Below, piece after piece: positions 1 through 8,512 of a stretch of DNA of 64,000 nt. Position numbers and translations under genes: made by a program. Within the stretch, counting starts at the first letter, position 1. Every line of letters starts with the position of its first letter. The DNA comes from Thiothrix winogradskyi (GTDB lineage Bacteria; Pseudomonadota; Gammaproteobacteria; Thiotrichales; Thiotrichaceae): assembly GCF_021650935.1 (NCBI RefSeq), contig NZ_CP091244.1, forward strand, positions 2,852,001 through 2,916,000. The letters run 5' to 3'. Below the pieces are notes generated by a model, which was not told where the DNA came from, ran no database searches, and saw nothing but the letters and a program-made list of their open reading frames with translations.

Positions 1-3000
1 TGGAGGGTTTTGAAACTGTCCGCCATCAATGCCGTGGGGGATACCGCCAGCCGCGATTCCGGTGGTGCTACCCTGCCCTGCACCCATGCCAATGCCAGCG
101 AGGTTTGCAAACTCACTTTGTCTTCCAGCAAGATCACCGGGTAATCGGCTTGCGGCGAATCCAGTGCTGCCTGATACGCCTCCAGTGCCGGAATAAACAT
201 ATCCAACTTGCCGTAAGCCCTGCCTAGGGCATACAAAATATCCGCGTGCGACAACCATTCTGCCGGAATCGCCCGGTGCAATTGCGGCAAGCGTTCCTGC
301 AACCATTCAATGTCCCCCGCTTGTGCGGTGTCGGCGGCATGAATCAGGTTTTGCAACTCCGCCACCACTTCGACTTCTGCCACGAAGCGCCAGCTATCCA
401 GCGTCTTGTCATCAATATGGCTATCAGGCTGGCGGCTCAACAATTTGTAATCCGGGTCGCCGTAACACTGATAAGCGCCCCACGTATTGCTTTGCGGGTA
501 TTGCTGCCAAGTTTCGCGCCGTGCCAACAAGGTCGCCATGCCAAACGTATGCCCTTGCAAGAGTGCTTGGTAACACTGCTCGGCAAACACTTGCGCCGCA
601 CTGTCATTAATCGCCCAGCCTGCCGCAATGACCGCCCGCACCCCCATGCGAATTAATTCCTGCGCCAAACTCGCCGCCAACTTGCTGCGGTCGCTGCTCA
701 CAGCGGTTTGTATCTCGGCACTCATGAAGTCCATTTGCGCGAGATGACAGCAATTGATGAACGCCAATTCTGGTACTTTGCGCATCTGCCCGATTTCGAC
801 CGGCGTGAGGAAAATGCCATCGCCCAACACCATGCCACTGACTTCAACATCGCTGTCAGGGTTAGAGCGGTAGCGGTACACCCCATGCCCTGCCAGGTGC
901 AGCACCCGATAATCGCCGGTGTGCAGGGCTTTTAAAATGGCTTGCGAATCCGTGCCAATTTCGCGGGTCACGCTGCTGAAACCACTGGATTCCAGCAGGT
1001 TTGCCACGGTTTCAGCCTCCTGCCGGGCAGCAGGCAGGCGCACAAATTCGCCATTCACCGGCGGATCGCCAATCACCAATGCCGAACGTTCCAAAGGGTT
1101 GATCACGTGCTGGCGGTATTGCCCCACTTGTAGCTGACGTACCAACCCGAACCGCACCGCCAGCGGCTGGGATTCGTGGTCAAACCGGTTGTACAGCAAT
1201 TCCCACGGGTAGGCAGACGCGGCACTATCCAACACCATCACCAAATTTTCAGCATTCGGCGCTTGCTCTTTCATTGCAGCGGGCAGCAATAACTCAAACA
1301 AAATCTTACCGGTATCCGGGTCATCCGCGCTGGAAGTAATCGCCTTGTCGATAAACTGATCCACCAACTTGCGCTGCGTGGCTTGCAATACCAACTCGGC
1401 ACGCGCCTTATCGGTCAGCGCGGTATATTTCAAGCCCTCGGCATTCGCTTCCACTTGAATCCGCCGCCACCAACCGGGCGGATCGTTATACATCACCCGC
1501 CGCCGTTTCCCCGGCAAGCATTGCATCAGGCTCTTAACATTGAAATCGTTACAGAATTCCGGCGACAATACGAAATCTTGCACCAAACGCGCCGCTTCCA
1601 CTGCCCGGTCTTCGTACAATTCGATGAATTCCACTACTTGTAAGCGCAGACGCAAGCCGCGTTCGCTCTTATCCAACGCCTGATTGGCACGCGCAATCGC
1701 CCGCAAAATCGCCGTAATCGAATCCGCCAAAGTCACACTGCCGCCGCCCACCGTTCCGATCAGCAAGGTCGCCACATGCACCGGCACGGTTTCCGTTTCT
1801 GCCTGCGAATTACTCGACAGGGTTTGCTCCAAAGCTTCGCGGATTTTCAGGGAATAAGCCATCATCGCACGGGTGAAACTGGCGGTTAACTCCCCAGCGG
1901 TCAGCTTGCCGACTTCACCCAAGCCCACAATTACCGCGCCCCCCGGTTTTTTCCCCGGATTCAGGAACACGTGTGACGTACCCAATTCGCCCGGATACAA
2001 GCCCATGCGATGCAGTTCCCCCAACCGCCCCTGCAAACGCTTATCCAGCAACGCTTCAGCACTGAGGATAGTATCCCCCGCGTAATGCCCGACCACCACC
2101 GGATACGCCACCTGTTCCAGATTGCCATGCACCACGCGCACTTCCACCGGCGGGCGCACTTCTTCCTGCGTCATGCGCGTATGGTAGCCCAAAGCAGCCG
2201 CCAGCAATTCCTGTTCATCGGGAAACAATTCGCGGCGAATCGTCGGCAACCACTCCCCCGTTGCCTTGCCAATGGCAGGTGGCTGGGTTGCCAATTGCCG
2301 CGACACCCCATCGTCCAGCAAATATTGCAAGGTCTGAAAATGCTCGCTGTGGCTGGCCATGCGCCCGTGTTCGACCGGCAAATACCAGGTTGGCAATTTC
2401 GCGGGCAATTCCGCCCACAAGCTCACCCCATCCCCCGCACCACTGGCATGAAAACGCCAGCCACCTTGGTATTCCGCCACATCATCCGGCGTCAGGCTGG
2501 ATTTACCGTACAGATACAGCAGGCGTTGCGTATCCAGTTCCACCGCACGTAACTGTTCACGCACCCGCCGCGCATCCGCCAGCAAATGGCGGGCAGGCCA
2601 GTTGTGAAACGCATCCCCCAGCAAGGTTTGCCAACGTGCTTCGTGCAAATACGCCGCAGGCAACAATTCCAGCACGCCGGGGTAACGCGCAAACTGCTGT
2701 GCCAAAGCCTTGGCTTCGCGCTCATCCACTTGCCCATCGAGCAGATTCAACAGGCTCAGCAAGCGGTGTTGCCCCAGCAATAATTGCACCGCCGCATACG
2801 TCCCCTGCAAGGGCGTACCCAGCATCACCACACGGCAATCCGCCTCTTCGCGCAAGCGTTGCCACAGTTTGGGCGCTTCGCTCATCAACGCCAGCGCCAC
2901 CAAGCCCCCGCCGGAATGCGCCAGCAAGCGCACGACCAGTTTGCTATTGCTGGCTTTGGCTTGATCCAGCTCCTGTTCCAGTGCATCCGCCAGCCGCCGC

Positions 3001-4793
3001 CCCGCTTCCGCAAACGAACGCCGCCAGTCGTAGGCAAATTCCACCAGCGTATGACTAGCCGCTAACATCGTGAGCAGCGGGCGATACGGCGCTTCCAACA
3101 CGCCGTCGGCTTGCACCCCAGCACTGTCAATTTGCAGGCGCGAAAAATCCCCCCAACTCAATGCCGACATATCCAGCCAGATGGGTGTACCGTTGATTTG
3201 CAGCGTAGACCCCATGAAACCGGGCAGAAAATACACGGTGCTGCGCTTGGCTTTTTGCGCATGACGACCAGACCGCGCCGCCGGACGCGCCACCGGGGTA
3301 TCGGTCAGCAGCGGACGCAAGCGCAAATCGGTATCCGGGTGTTGCAAGGCACTGAGCAAACGGTCGCGCACTTCACCTTTACGAAAATAATTGAAGTGGC
3401 TACTGTCATCGCCCTGATCCAGATAAAAGCGCATCCCCCGCAAGCGCCGCACCCCACCGTACATTCCGGCAGTATTCACCACGAAATCATTTTCTTCGCC
3501 GAAAAAGCGTTGCGTCACCCATTCCTTAAAATGCCCTAGGATAGTCGACGCCCGCATTTCCCCCGAAATCACGGTGATGTCAGAATCGAGTTGCACATCC
3601 GGGCGATTCAGCAAGCGCACTAAGGGGGAGGCGGGCATCATCGCTTCCAAGCCCGGCAGTTCTTGCGGGTCGGTACGTTTGCGGGCTGTTGCCATCAACA
3701 CCATGCGCACAAATTCCGCTATCATCTGCAAACGCGGGGAAGGAATAAAGCTCAATACATTGAAGATCACTGACAGATTGTCTTCAAGCCGTTCCGACGC
3801 TAACACCGTGCCACGCCCCGGACACGCGACCCGTGCAAAGCGCTCCACCTTAATGTGTTTTTCACTCAGCAAAGTGGCAATTTCCTGCAAGCCTTGCAGA
3901 TCATGCTGTCGCGCCTGATGCGCGAATGGCTGGAGTTCTGCCTTGGAGAAAATTTCTTCGCTTTCCAGAAATTTATCAGCGGAATCACGAGTTTTACGCT
4001 GCAACACGCCTTGACACAGCAATTCCCCCACCAAGCCACCGCGTGAATGGCTAATCAAGTGCAAGCGCGTGTGCGGTGGCAATAAGCGCAACACTTGCAA
4101 CGCATTGTGCACCGGGCTGACGGTGAGGGTGTGGTGTTCCAGCGTGAACACTTGCTGACCATACGGCGCGAACAAACGTTGTAACCAAGCGGTGGCGTTG
4201 TAGCCTTGGCGTGATTCCCACAATTCGCCGAAACTGCCATCGGTGCTGGAAAATGTGCCGTGCAAAAACAGCAATACCGGCTTGCTAGTATCAATGTCTC
4301 CGGCTTGCGTGACCAATTCCAGCGTCAATTGATCGGTGTTATGGCAGCGATACACACCCGGTTGCGGAATTTTGCGAGTTTCCAGCTTGTCGATTAACAC
4401 CTCAGATAAAGCATCGCTCATATCGCTGACTGGATCGACGTTCAGTACCCGCAGAAATTTCAATACCAACCCGACCACACCGCGCTGGTTACTCACGTCA
4501 AAACTGGCGGGCGTCAGCATGAATTCATTGCCGGTCGAGCGGCTGGTTTCCTCGCGGGCTTGCGCCCGTAATTCACCCGCCCGCACCCAGCGTTTGAACC
4601 CGCCTTCAAATTCGAGTTCGACTAAGGTGTCAGCGTCAAGGTTATTGAGTGCGACACTGTTACCGCCACTGCGCAAAGCTTCCAGCGACACTTCTTGCTG
4701 GCAGGTAATGGTCAGAATATCGGCAAAATCGCCATGTGTTTTGAGTGGAAAGTCTTGCCCGGTTAACTTGCCACTGATCTTGATGGATTCCAT
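1..4793 (-). CDS. Giant alpha/beta-hydrolase and CHAT-protease fusion protein (C-terminus beyond window)
   Basis: The frame is open from ATG at 4793 to the left edge, giving 1597 visible residues with no stop. An N-terminal beta-rich stretch is followed by an alpha/beta-hydrolase domain (FLHGTFSS near residue 200, then SHSRGG with Ser250 as the nucleophile). A second hydrolase-like unit carries LLAHSGGGLV at about residue 620. The C-terminal part is a CHAT (caspase-like) domain: LAGHG with His1303 and INCCHLAQ with Cys1349 as the expected catalytic dyad. After it come helical repeats that look like TPR and run off the edge. CHAT proteases are known effectors in bacterial defence and programmed cell death (gasdermin activation, Craspase); the hydrolases could be lipases. 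Substrate and role here are inferred only. The next gene in this orientation is the DUF4143 ATPase 28 bp upstream, which may be co-transcribed. Confidence 0.82.
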   Translation of the reverse strand, partial: MESIKISGKLTGQDFPLKTHGDFADILTITCQQEVSLEALRSGGNSVALNNLDADTLVELEFEGGFKRWVRAGELRAQAREETSRSTGNEFMLTPASFDVSNQRGVVGLVLKFLRVLNVDPVSDMSDALSEVLIDKLETRKIPQPGVYRCHNTDQLTLELVTQAGDIDTSKPVLLFLHGTFSSTDGSFGELWESRQGYNATAWLQRLFAPYGQQVFTLEHHTLTVSPVHNALQVLRLLPPHTRLHLISHSRGGLVGELLCQGVLQRKTRDSADKFLESEEIFSKAELQPFAHQARQHDLQGLQEIATLLSEKHIKVERFARVACPGRGTVLASERLEDNLSVIFNVLSFIPSPRLQMIAEFVRMVLMATARKRTDPQELPGLEAMMPASPLVRLLNRPDVQLDSDITVISGEMRASTILGHFKEWVTQRFFGEENDFVVNTAGMYGGVRRLRGMRFYLDQGDDSSHFNYFRKGEVRDRLLSALQHPDTDLRLRPLLTDTPVARPAARSGRHAQKAKRSTVYFLPGFMGSTLQINGTPIWLDMSALSWGDFSRLQIDSAGVQADGVLEAPYRPLLTMLAASHTLVEFAYDWRRSFAEAGRRLADALEQELDQAKASNSKLVVRLLAHSGGGLVALALMSEAPKLWQRLREEADCRVVMLGTPLQGTYAAVQLLLGQHRLLSLLNLLDGQVDEREAKALAQQFARYPGVLELLPAAYLHEARWQTLLGDAFHNWPARHLLADARRVREQLRAVELDTQRLLYLYGKSSLTPDDVAEYQGGWRFHASGAGDGVSLWAELPAKLPTWYLPVEHGRMASHSEHFQTLQYLLDDGVSRQLATQPPAIGKATGEWLPTIRRELFPDEQELLAAALGYHTRMTQEEVRPPVEVRVVHGNLEQVAYPVVVGHYAGDTILSAEALLDKRLQGRLGELHRMGLYPGELGTSHVFLNPGKKPGGAVIVGLGEVGKLTAGELTASFTRAMMAYSLKIREALEQTLSSNSQAETETVPVHVATLLIGTVGGGSVTLADSITAILRAIARANQALDKSERGLRLRLQVVEFIELYEDRAVEAARLVQDFVLSPEFCNDFNVKSLMQCLPGKRRRVMYNDPPGWWRRIQVEANAEGLKYTALTDKARAELVLQATQRKLVDQFIDKAITSSADDPDTGKILFELLLPAAMKEQAPNAENLVMVLDSAASAYPWELLYNRFDHESQPLAVRFGLVRQLQVGQYRQHVINPLERSALVIGDPPVNGEFVRLPAARQEAETVANLLESSGFSSVTREIGTDSQAILKALHTGDYRVLHLAGHGVYRYRSNPDSDVEVSGMVLGDGIFLTPVEIGQMRKVPELAFINCCHLAQMDFMSAEIQTAVSSDRSKLAASLAQELIRMGVRAVIAAGWAINDSAAQVFAEQCYQALLQGHTFGMATLLARRETWQQYPQSNTWGAYQCYGDPDYKLLSRQPDSHIDDKTLDSWRFVAEVEVVAELQNLIHAADTAQAGDIEWLQERLPQLHRAIPAEWLSHADILYALGRAYGKLDMFIPALEAYQAALDSPQADYPVILLEDKVSLQTSLALAWVQGRVAPPESRLAVSPTALMADSFKTL

Positions 4794-4821
4794 GCGTCCC
4801 CCGCATTATTTTTCGGCCTGC

Positions 4822-6144
4822 CTATTGTTTAGTACAAAACGGGGGGTTATACAATAGGAAACGCCATGCGGGGATGACGTCGATAATGCCAGCGTCAAGC
4901 ACGATGCGTTCCTCTTCATGGCGCGTCACGATAATACCCCTGGGCAAATTCAATTCCACCATTGCCTCTTCCAGTGCCGCGATTTCACGCTTGCGGGTGG
5001 TCGGGCTTGCCAGTGATTCACACACTTGCACCAATAGCCGAGGATGGTCTTGCCACTGGGCAATGAAATCCACTTCGCGCCCGCCTTTGGTTTTGTAGTA
5101 GAAAATAGCGGGGGTCAGGCGGCGCAGAGTGATGAACACCAGATTTTCGAGCAAATGCCCCGCATTAACCAAAATCCCCGATGCGACCGACGTGACCATG
5201 GCATGGTCGATACAATAAATCTTTTTCGGGTTAGCGTTCGCCCGGCTCAGCGAAGCATCAAACAGGCGCACGGTAAACAGAAAATAAGCATCTTCAAACC
5301 ATTCCAAGTAATCAGCCACTGCTGACTGAGGGGCTTTATGCCCTAAGGATTTCAAATACCCTGTTAGCTTGTTCAAGGAATACAGGGAGGCGGTATTGTC
5401 GATCAGCCAATGCGCCAAATCCGTCACCGCTTTGGGGTGAGAAATATTATGGCGTTCCACCAGATCACGGAACAGCACCGCATGGAAATATTCCTGATGA
5501 ATCTTGATCCGCAAGCGCCGCTCCAAACCCGCGACTTCGGGGAAACCACCCGCTGCCCAATATTGTTCGAAAGCATTTTGTACGAACAAGCGCTGTTTGG
5601 TGGAAAGCAGCCCATCGCCCGCATCCACCCTCAGATAATCCAGATATTCGCGGAAGGAAAACGGGAATACCTCCCATGACAACGCCCTGCCACGCATTTG
5701 GGTAGCGATTTCCTTGGAAAGCATTCGCGCTGACGAACCCGTGATGTACACCTCACAGTTTTCGGTACGCATCAGCCGATCCACAAACGGTTCCCAGCCT
5801 TCAATCGCCTGAATTTCGTCGAAAAAACAGTACACCTTTTCGCTGTTTTTCTTGGCAGGATAGAGCGCGTAATACGCATCCAAAATCACGCCCAAGCCGC
5901 TTTGCTGAAGTCCGTGCAGACGGTCATCGAAAAAGTTCAGGTAGAGGATATTTTGGCGCGAGACACCGCTATCTAGCAGCTTTTGTATCAGTTGCGACAT
6001 GAAGGTTGATTTGCCGCTGCGACGCACGCCGATGCAGACCGTAGCCTTGCCTTGAACGGGTGTGACATCCAAACGGCGCGGTATGCCGGAGAACAACTCA
6101 AGATCTTGAAAGTCTAAGAGTATTTCTTGAAGGATTGTAATCAT
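4822..6144 (-). CDS. ATP-binding protein, AAA_14/DUF4143 family
   Basis: This is a 440-residue protein with an N-terminal P-loop ATPase domain and a C-terminal DUF4143 domain. The Walker A motif GVRRSGKST is at residues 39-47 and the Walker B CFFDEIQ near residue 108. The C-terminal part contains KGGREVDFIAQW, typical of DUF4143, where an E-V-D-F motif resembles a PD-(D/E)XK nuclease fold. Family members are common in mobile and accessory regions, and their function is not established. It lies just upstream of, and in the same direction as, the CHAT protein gene. Length is normal for the family and the frame is intact. Confidence 0.85.
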   Translation of the reverse strand: MITILQEILLDFQDLELFSGIPRRLDVTPVQGKATVCIGVRRSGKSTFMSQLIQKLLDSGVSRQNILYLNFFDDRLHGLQQSGLGVILDAYYALYPAKKNSEKVYCFFDEIQAIEGWEPFVDRLMRTENCEVYITGSSARMLSKEIATQMRGRALSWEVFPFSFREYLDYLRVDAGDGLLSTKQRLFVQNAFEQYWAAGGFPEVAGLERRLRIKIHQEYFHAVLFRDLVERHNISHPKAVTDLAHWLIDNTASLYSLNKLTGYLKSLGHKAPQSAVADYLEWFEDAYFLFTVRLFDASLSRANANPKKIYCIDHAMVTSVASGILVNAGHLLENLVFITLRRLTPAIFYYKTKGGREVDFIAQWQDHPRLLVQVCESLASPTTRKREIAALEEAMVELNLPRGIIVTRHEEERIVLDAGIIDVIPAWRFLLYNPPFCTKQ

Positions 6145-6270
6145 GTTGTGGTTCTCCCGCCCGAATGCCTGTCAGCTATCGCAAAATCATTCATAATTAT
6201 GAGTGATTTCATGAAAAAGTGTTAATTTATTTTAGCACTTTCGCCATATATCAATACCGTGCTAGATTTG

Positions 6271-6870
6271 ATGGAAATCACCAACAGGAAACCCCCCGCA
6301 GTGGAAGCCCTAAAACTCAAAACCGTCGATGACTTGCTTGCTGCCAGTGTAGAACGCATCGAATTGATGAACGGGGAGCTGATTAAACGCCCAATGGCAC
6401 GCTCGGAACATGCGCTGGTGCAATCGGGTTTGTCAGATGAAACCCTTCCCTTCAAACGCAAAAGTAGCAGCGGCGGCTGGTGGATCATGACTGAAATCAG
6501 TGTTCGCTATACTGAAAATCATTGCCCTACACACGATTTGGCGGGGTGGCGTAAAGAGCGCGTCCCAGCCCGTCCAACCGGTATCATGGAAACCTTGCCC
6601 GATTGGGTGTGCGAAATCACTTCACCGGGGCATGAGCGCAAAGACCTGTTCACCAACTTCATGGCACTGCAACGCTACCAAGTACCGTTTTACTGGGTCA
6701 TCTCGCCGGAAGACCGCACCCTGATCGCTTATCAATTGGTGGGGGAACATTACCATGTGGTGTTTTCGGTGGAATGTGCCACGGCAGAACAGGTTAAGGC
6801 AGCGCGGATACCGCCGTTTGAGGAAAGTGGAATTGACTTGGGGTATGTGTTCTTTGGAAACCATGAATAA
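6271..6870 (+). CDS. Uma2 family endonuclease-like protein (DUF820)
   Basis: About 199 residues with the Uma2 (DUF820) PD-(D/E)XK-like fold. The conserved GWWIM, HDLAGWRKER and PDWVCEITSP motifs are present, including the acidic residues expected at the active site, followed by the WVISPEDRTL strand. ATG at 6271 is preferred, but an in-frame GTG at 6259 is also possible; neither has a clear ribosome binding site. Uma2 proteins are abundant in cyanobacteria and filamentous sulfur bacteria and their biological role is unknown. The 3' end overlaps the start of the rlpA-like gene by 8 bp, implying translational coupling. A second, divergent Uma2 gene lies at 30.4 kb. Confidence 0.85.
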   Translation: MEITNRKPPAVEALKLKTVDDLLAASVERIELMNGELIKRPMARSEHALVQSGLSDETLPFKRKSSSGGWWIMTEISVRYTENHCPTHDLAGWRKERVPARPTGIMETLPDWVCEITSPGHERKDLFTNFMALQRYQVPFYWVISPEDRTLIAYQLVGEHYHVVFSVECATAEQVKAARIPPFEESGIDLGYVFFGNHE

Positions 6871-7225
6871 ATCCAGTATTTTGCCGTTACTGGCCTGCTG
6901 CTTTCTGGTCGCTTGCCAGACGCTTGGCACGGGAACGGGGATGGCAGGCAAGGCTTCGTACTATGCGCAGCAATACCACGGTCGCCCGACTGCCAGCGGT
7001 GAACCGTACAATATGTATGCGATGACTGCCGCTCACCCCAGCTTGCCTTTCGGCACGTTGCTGCGTGTGACTAACTTGCAAAACGGACGTTCTGTTGTTG
7101 TGCGGGTGAATGATCGAGGGCCTTACAAAGCGGGGCGGGTTGTTGATGTGTCGTTGGCGGCGGCGGAACAGCTTGGGCTGATACTGCCGGGTACGGCGGA
7201 GGTGCGCTTGGAAGTGGTGCGATAA
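6863..7225 (+). CDS. Short RlpA-like double-psi beta-barrel lipoprotein
   Basis: A 120-residue protein. An N-terminal lipoprotein signal ends in the lipobox LVAC (Cys about residue 18). The rest is a single RlpA-type DPBB domain with the family signatures GKASYYAQQYHGRPTASGE, TAAHPSLPFGT, VTNLQNGRSV and VNDRGPY. Full RlpA proteins are septal lytic transglycosylases that normally also carry a SPOR domain; this one has the barrel only, so septal targeting through SPOR is not expected. ATG at 6863 lies inside the end of the Uma2 gene. The predicted location is the outer membrane; peptidoglycan cleavage is an inference from the family. Confidence 0.85.
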   Translation: MNKSSILPLLACCFLVACQTLGTGTGMAGKASYYAQQYHGRPTASGEPYNMYAMTAAHPSLPFGTLLRVTNLQNGRSVVVRVNDRGPYKAGRVVDVSLAAAEQLGLILPGTAEVRLEVVR

Positions 7226-7234
7226 CGATATTTA

Positions 7235-7274
7235 GCCAATAATCACGCAATTATTGCCAATAGTTGCCAATAAT
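7235..7274 (+). promoter_or_regulatory. Three GCCAATA iterons upstream of parD (candidate operator)
   Basis: GCCAATAAT occurs at 7235 and 7266, and GCCAATAG at 7256, so starts are 21 and 10 bp apart, close to two and one helical turns. The array ends 37 bp before the parD start. ParD-type ribbon-helix-helix proteins bind short repeated sites at their own promoter, so autoregulation is a reasonable inference. Confidence 0.5.
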
Positions 7275-7310
7275 CCTAAAATTCATGAAAACCTTGATGG
7301 AGTTTCGGCA

Positions 7311-7568
7311 ATGGCAACCTTGAATATTTCTCTTCCTGACCAGTTGCGTGACTGGATAAGCACACAAATCACCTCCGGGCGTTATTCCAGCGCCAGCGAT
7401 TACCTACGGGATTTAATCCGCAATGACCAGCGTGTGCTAATGCAGGATTCGCAATGGCTTGCCAACCATTTACAGGCTCGGATGGCAACACCGGATGAGG
7501 CGTTTGTGGAAATCAACGCTGCGGATGTGAAAGCGCGGGTACGCAAGCAACTGGACAACCCGGCATGA
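7311..7568 (+). CDS. parD: ParD-family type II antitoxin
   Basis: An 85-residue protein. The N-terminal NISLPDQLRDWI with SASDYLRDLIR is the ribbon-helix-helix DNA-binding domain of the ParD/CC2985 family; the C-terminus is charged and would wrap the toxin. ATG at 7311 is preceded by GGAG at suitable distance. The gene overlaps the ParE-like toxin by 4 bp (ATGA), the usual layout. The toxin partner appears truncated, so this antitoxin may act mainly as a repressor or to neutralise related toxins elsewhere. Confidence 0.85.
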   Translation: MATLNISLPDQLRDWISTQITSGRYSSASDYLRDLIRNDQRVLMQDSQWLANHLQARMATPDEAFVEINAADVKARVRKQLDNPA

Positions 7569-7795
7569 CGTTGCTGTATACCTTTCACCCGCTGGCAGAT
7601 GCCAAACAGGATGAGATCTGGCACTACACCTACCAGCAATGGGGAATGCAGCAGGCGGACAAGTACATTGATGGTCTGCACGCAATCTTGCAAACCGTTG
7701 CCGAGAACATCAAACATCCCAAGGTTCGGGCATTACCGCCAGAAGTGGTTACGGGTGTCTTTTTCGCGCATTACGGCAAGCATTACGTGTGGTGA
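7565..7795 (+). CDS. parE: ParE-family toxin, C-terminally truncated
   Basis: A 76-residue protein with RelE/ParE features: FHPLADAKQDEIWHYTYQQWG at the start, ADKYIDGLHAIL in the middle and VFFAHYGKHYVW just before a stop. Functional members generally continue for about 20 more residues after this strand, with the last beta-strand and residues needed for toxicity. After the stop, another frame reads EFQQVGN, which could be a remnant of the lost end, but the match does not continue. Most likely a decayed toxin held next to an intact antitoxin. The start overlaps parD by 4 bp. Confidence 0.7.
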   Translation: MTLLYTFHPLADAKQDEIWHYTYQQWGMQQADKYIDGLHAILQTVAENIKHPKVRALPPEVVTGVFFAHYGKHYVW

Positions 7796-7833
7796 ATTCC
7801 AGCAAGTCGGAAACCATAAAAAACCATTTACCG

Positions 7834-7843
7834 CCCCCCCCCC
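7834..7843. repeat. Homopolymeric C10 tract
   Basis: Ten consecutive C residues lie in the gap between the truncated parE and vapB, 48 bp before the vapB start. Such tracts slip during replication and can alter expression when they lie in or near promoters. No promoter was identified that would place this tract precisely. Confidence 0.7.
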
Positions 7844-7854
7844 ATTCCAATAGA

Positions 7855-7884
7855 ATGTGTATCATCACAAACAACCATACACAT
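7855..7884 (+). promoter_or_regulatory. Inverted repeat before vapB (candidate VapB operator)
   Basis: ATGTGTAT at 7855-7862 is perfectly inverted as ATACACAT at 7877-7884, with centres 22 bp apart, ending 6 bp before the vapB start. Position and symmetry fit autoregulation by the VapBC complex. No promoter elements were resolved. Confidence 0.55.
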
Positions 7885-7890
7885 GAAGCT

Positions 7891-8088
7891 ATGCGAACCA
7901 ATATCGTCATTGATGAAACGCTGATGCGTGATGTCCTCCAAGCAACGGGGCTGCAAACCAAGCGTGAAGCCGTGGAACGCGGTCTGCAACTGCTGTTACG
8001 CCTTGCGCGGCAAGCTCGTATCCGTGAATTTCGCGGAAAACTGCACTGGGAAGGCAACTTGGATGAAATGCGCGTGGATAAGCCATGA
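7891..8088 (+). CDS. vapB: VapB-family antitoxin
   Basis: A 65-residue protein of the VapB type (type II antitoxin, VapB_antitoxin family): TNIVIDETLMRDVL, then TKREAVERGLQLLLRLARQ, then a short tail with FRGKLHWEG, which is the segment that usually contacts the PIN toxin. It overlaps vapC by 4 bp (ATGA). ATG at 7891 matches the family N-terminus, and an inverted repeat just upstream suggests autoregulation. Confidence 0.88.
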   Translation: MRTNIVIDETLMRDVLQATGLQTKREAVERGLQLLLRLARQARIREFRGKLHWEGNLDEMRVDKP

Positions 8089-8486
8089 TCTTTGTCGATT
8101 CCAGCGTATGGATTGATTATTTCAACGGAAAATCAACCCCGCAAAGTGACTGGCTCGACTACTTGCTCGGCACACAACCCATTGCAACTGGAGAACTTGT
8201 CTTAACCGAAGTGTTGCAAGGTTTCAAACAAGACAAAGAGTACGCCCAAGCCAAAGAACTGCTGTTGACACTGGATTATTTCACCATGCTCGACCAGTCC
8301 ATCGCCCTAAAAAGTGCCGACAACTTTCGGGCTTTGCGCAAGCGCGGTATTACCGTGCGTAAAACCATTGATGTGCTAATCGCCACCTTCTGCATCGAGA
8401 AAAACCTGCCACTGCTACAATCTGATGGTGATTTCACCCCGTTTCACGAACACTTTTCGTTAAGAAATGCCCTACCGGGTCACTAA
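8085..8486 (+). CDS. vapC: VapC-family PIN-domain ribonuclease toxin
   Basis: A 133-residue PIN-domain protein. MIFVDSSVWIDYF carries the first conserved Asp; LVLTEVLQGF carries the conserved Glu; TIDVLIATFCI and QSDGDF carry the remaining acidic positions that bind Mg2+. All residues expected for activity are present. VapC toxins cleave tRNA or rRNA and are held inactive by VapB. It is translationally coupled to vapB and complete in length. Confidence 0.9.
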   Translation: MIFVDSSVWIDYFNGKSTPQSDWLDYLLGTQPIATGELVLTEVLQGFKQDKEYAQAKELLLTLDYFTMLDQSIALKSADNFRALRKRGITVRKTIDVLIATFCIEKNLPLLQSDGDFTPFHEHFSLRNALPGH

Positions 8487-8512
8487 CCTTGATGGTTTGC
8501 CAAGCAACTGGA

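Noticed and set aside
246..4857. Plus-strand frames across the CHAT protein gene
   Set aside because: The minus strand is open for 1597 codons with recognisable hydrolase and CHAT motifs, so the plus-strand frames are shadows.
7599..7853. Shifted-frame continuation of ParE
   Set aside because: Only EFQQVGN resembles a ParE end; the rest is proline/lysine-rich and ends at the C10 tract, so no real gene is supported.
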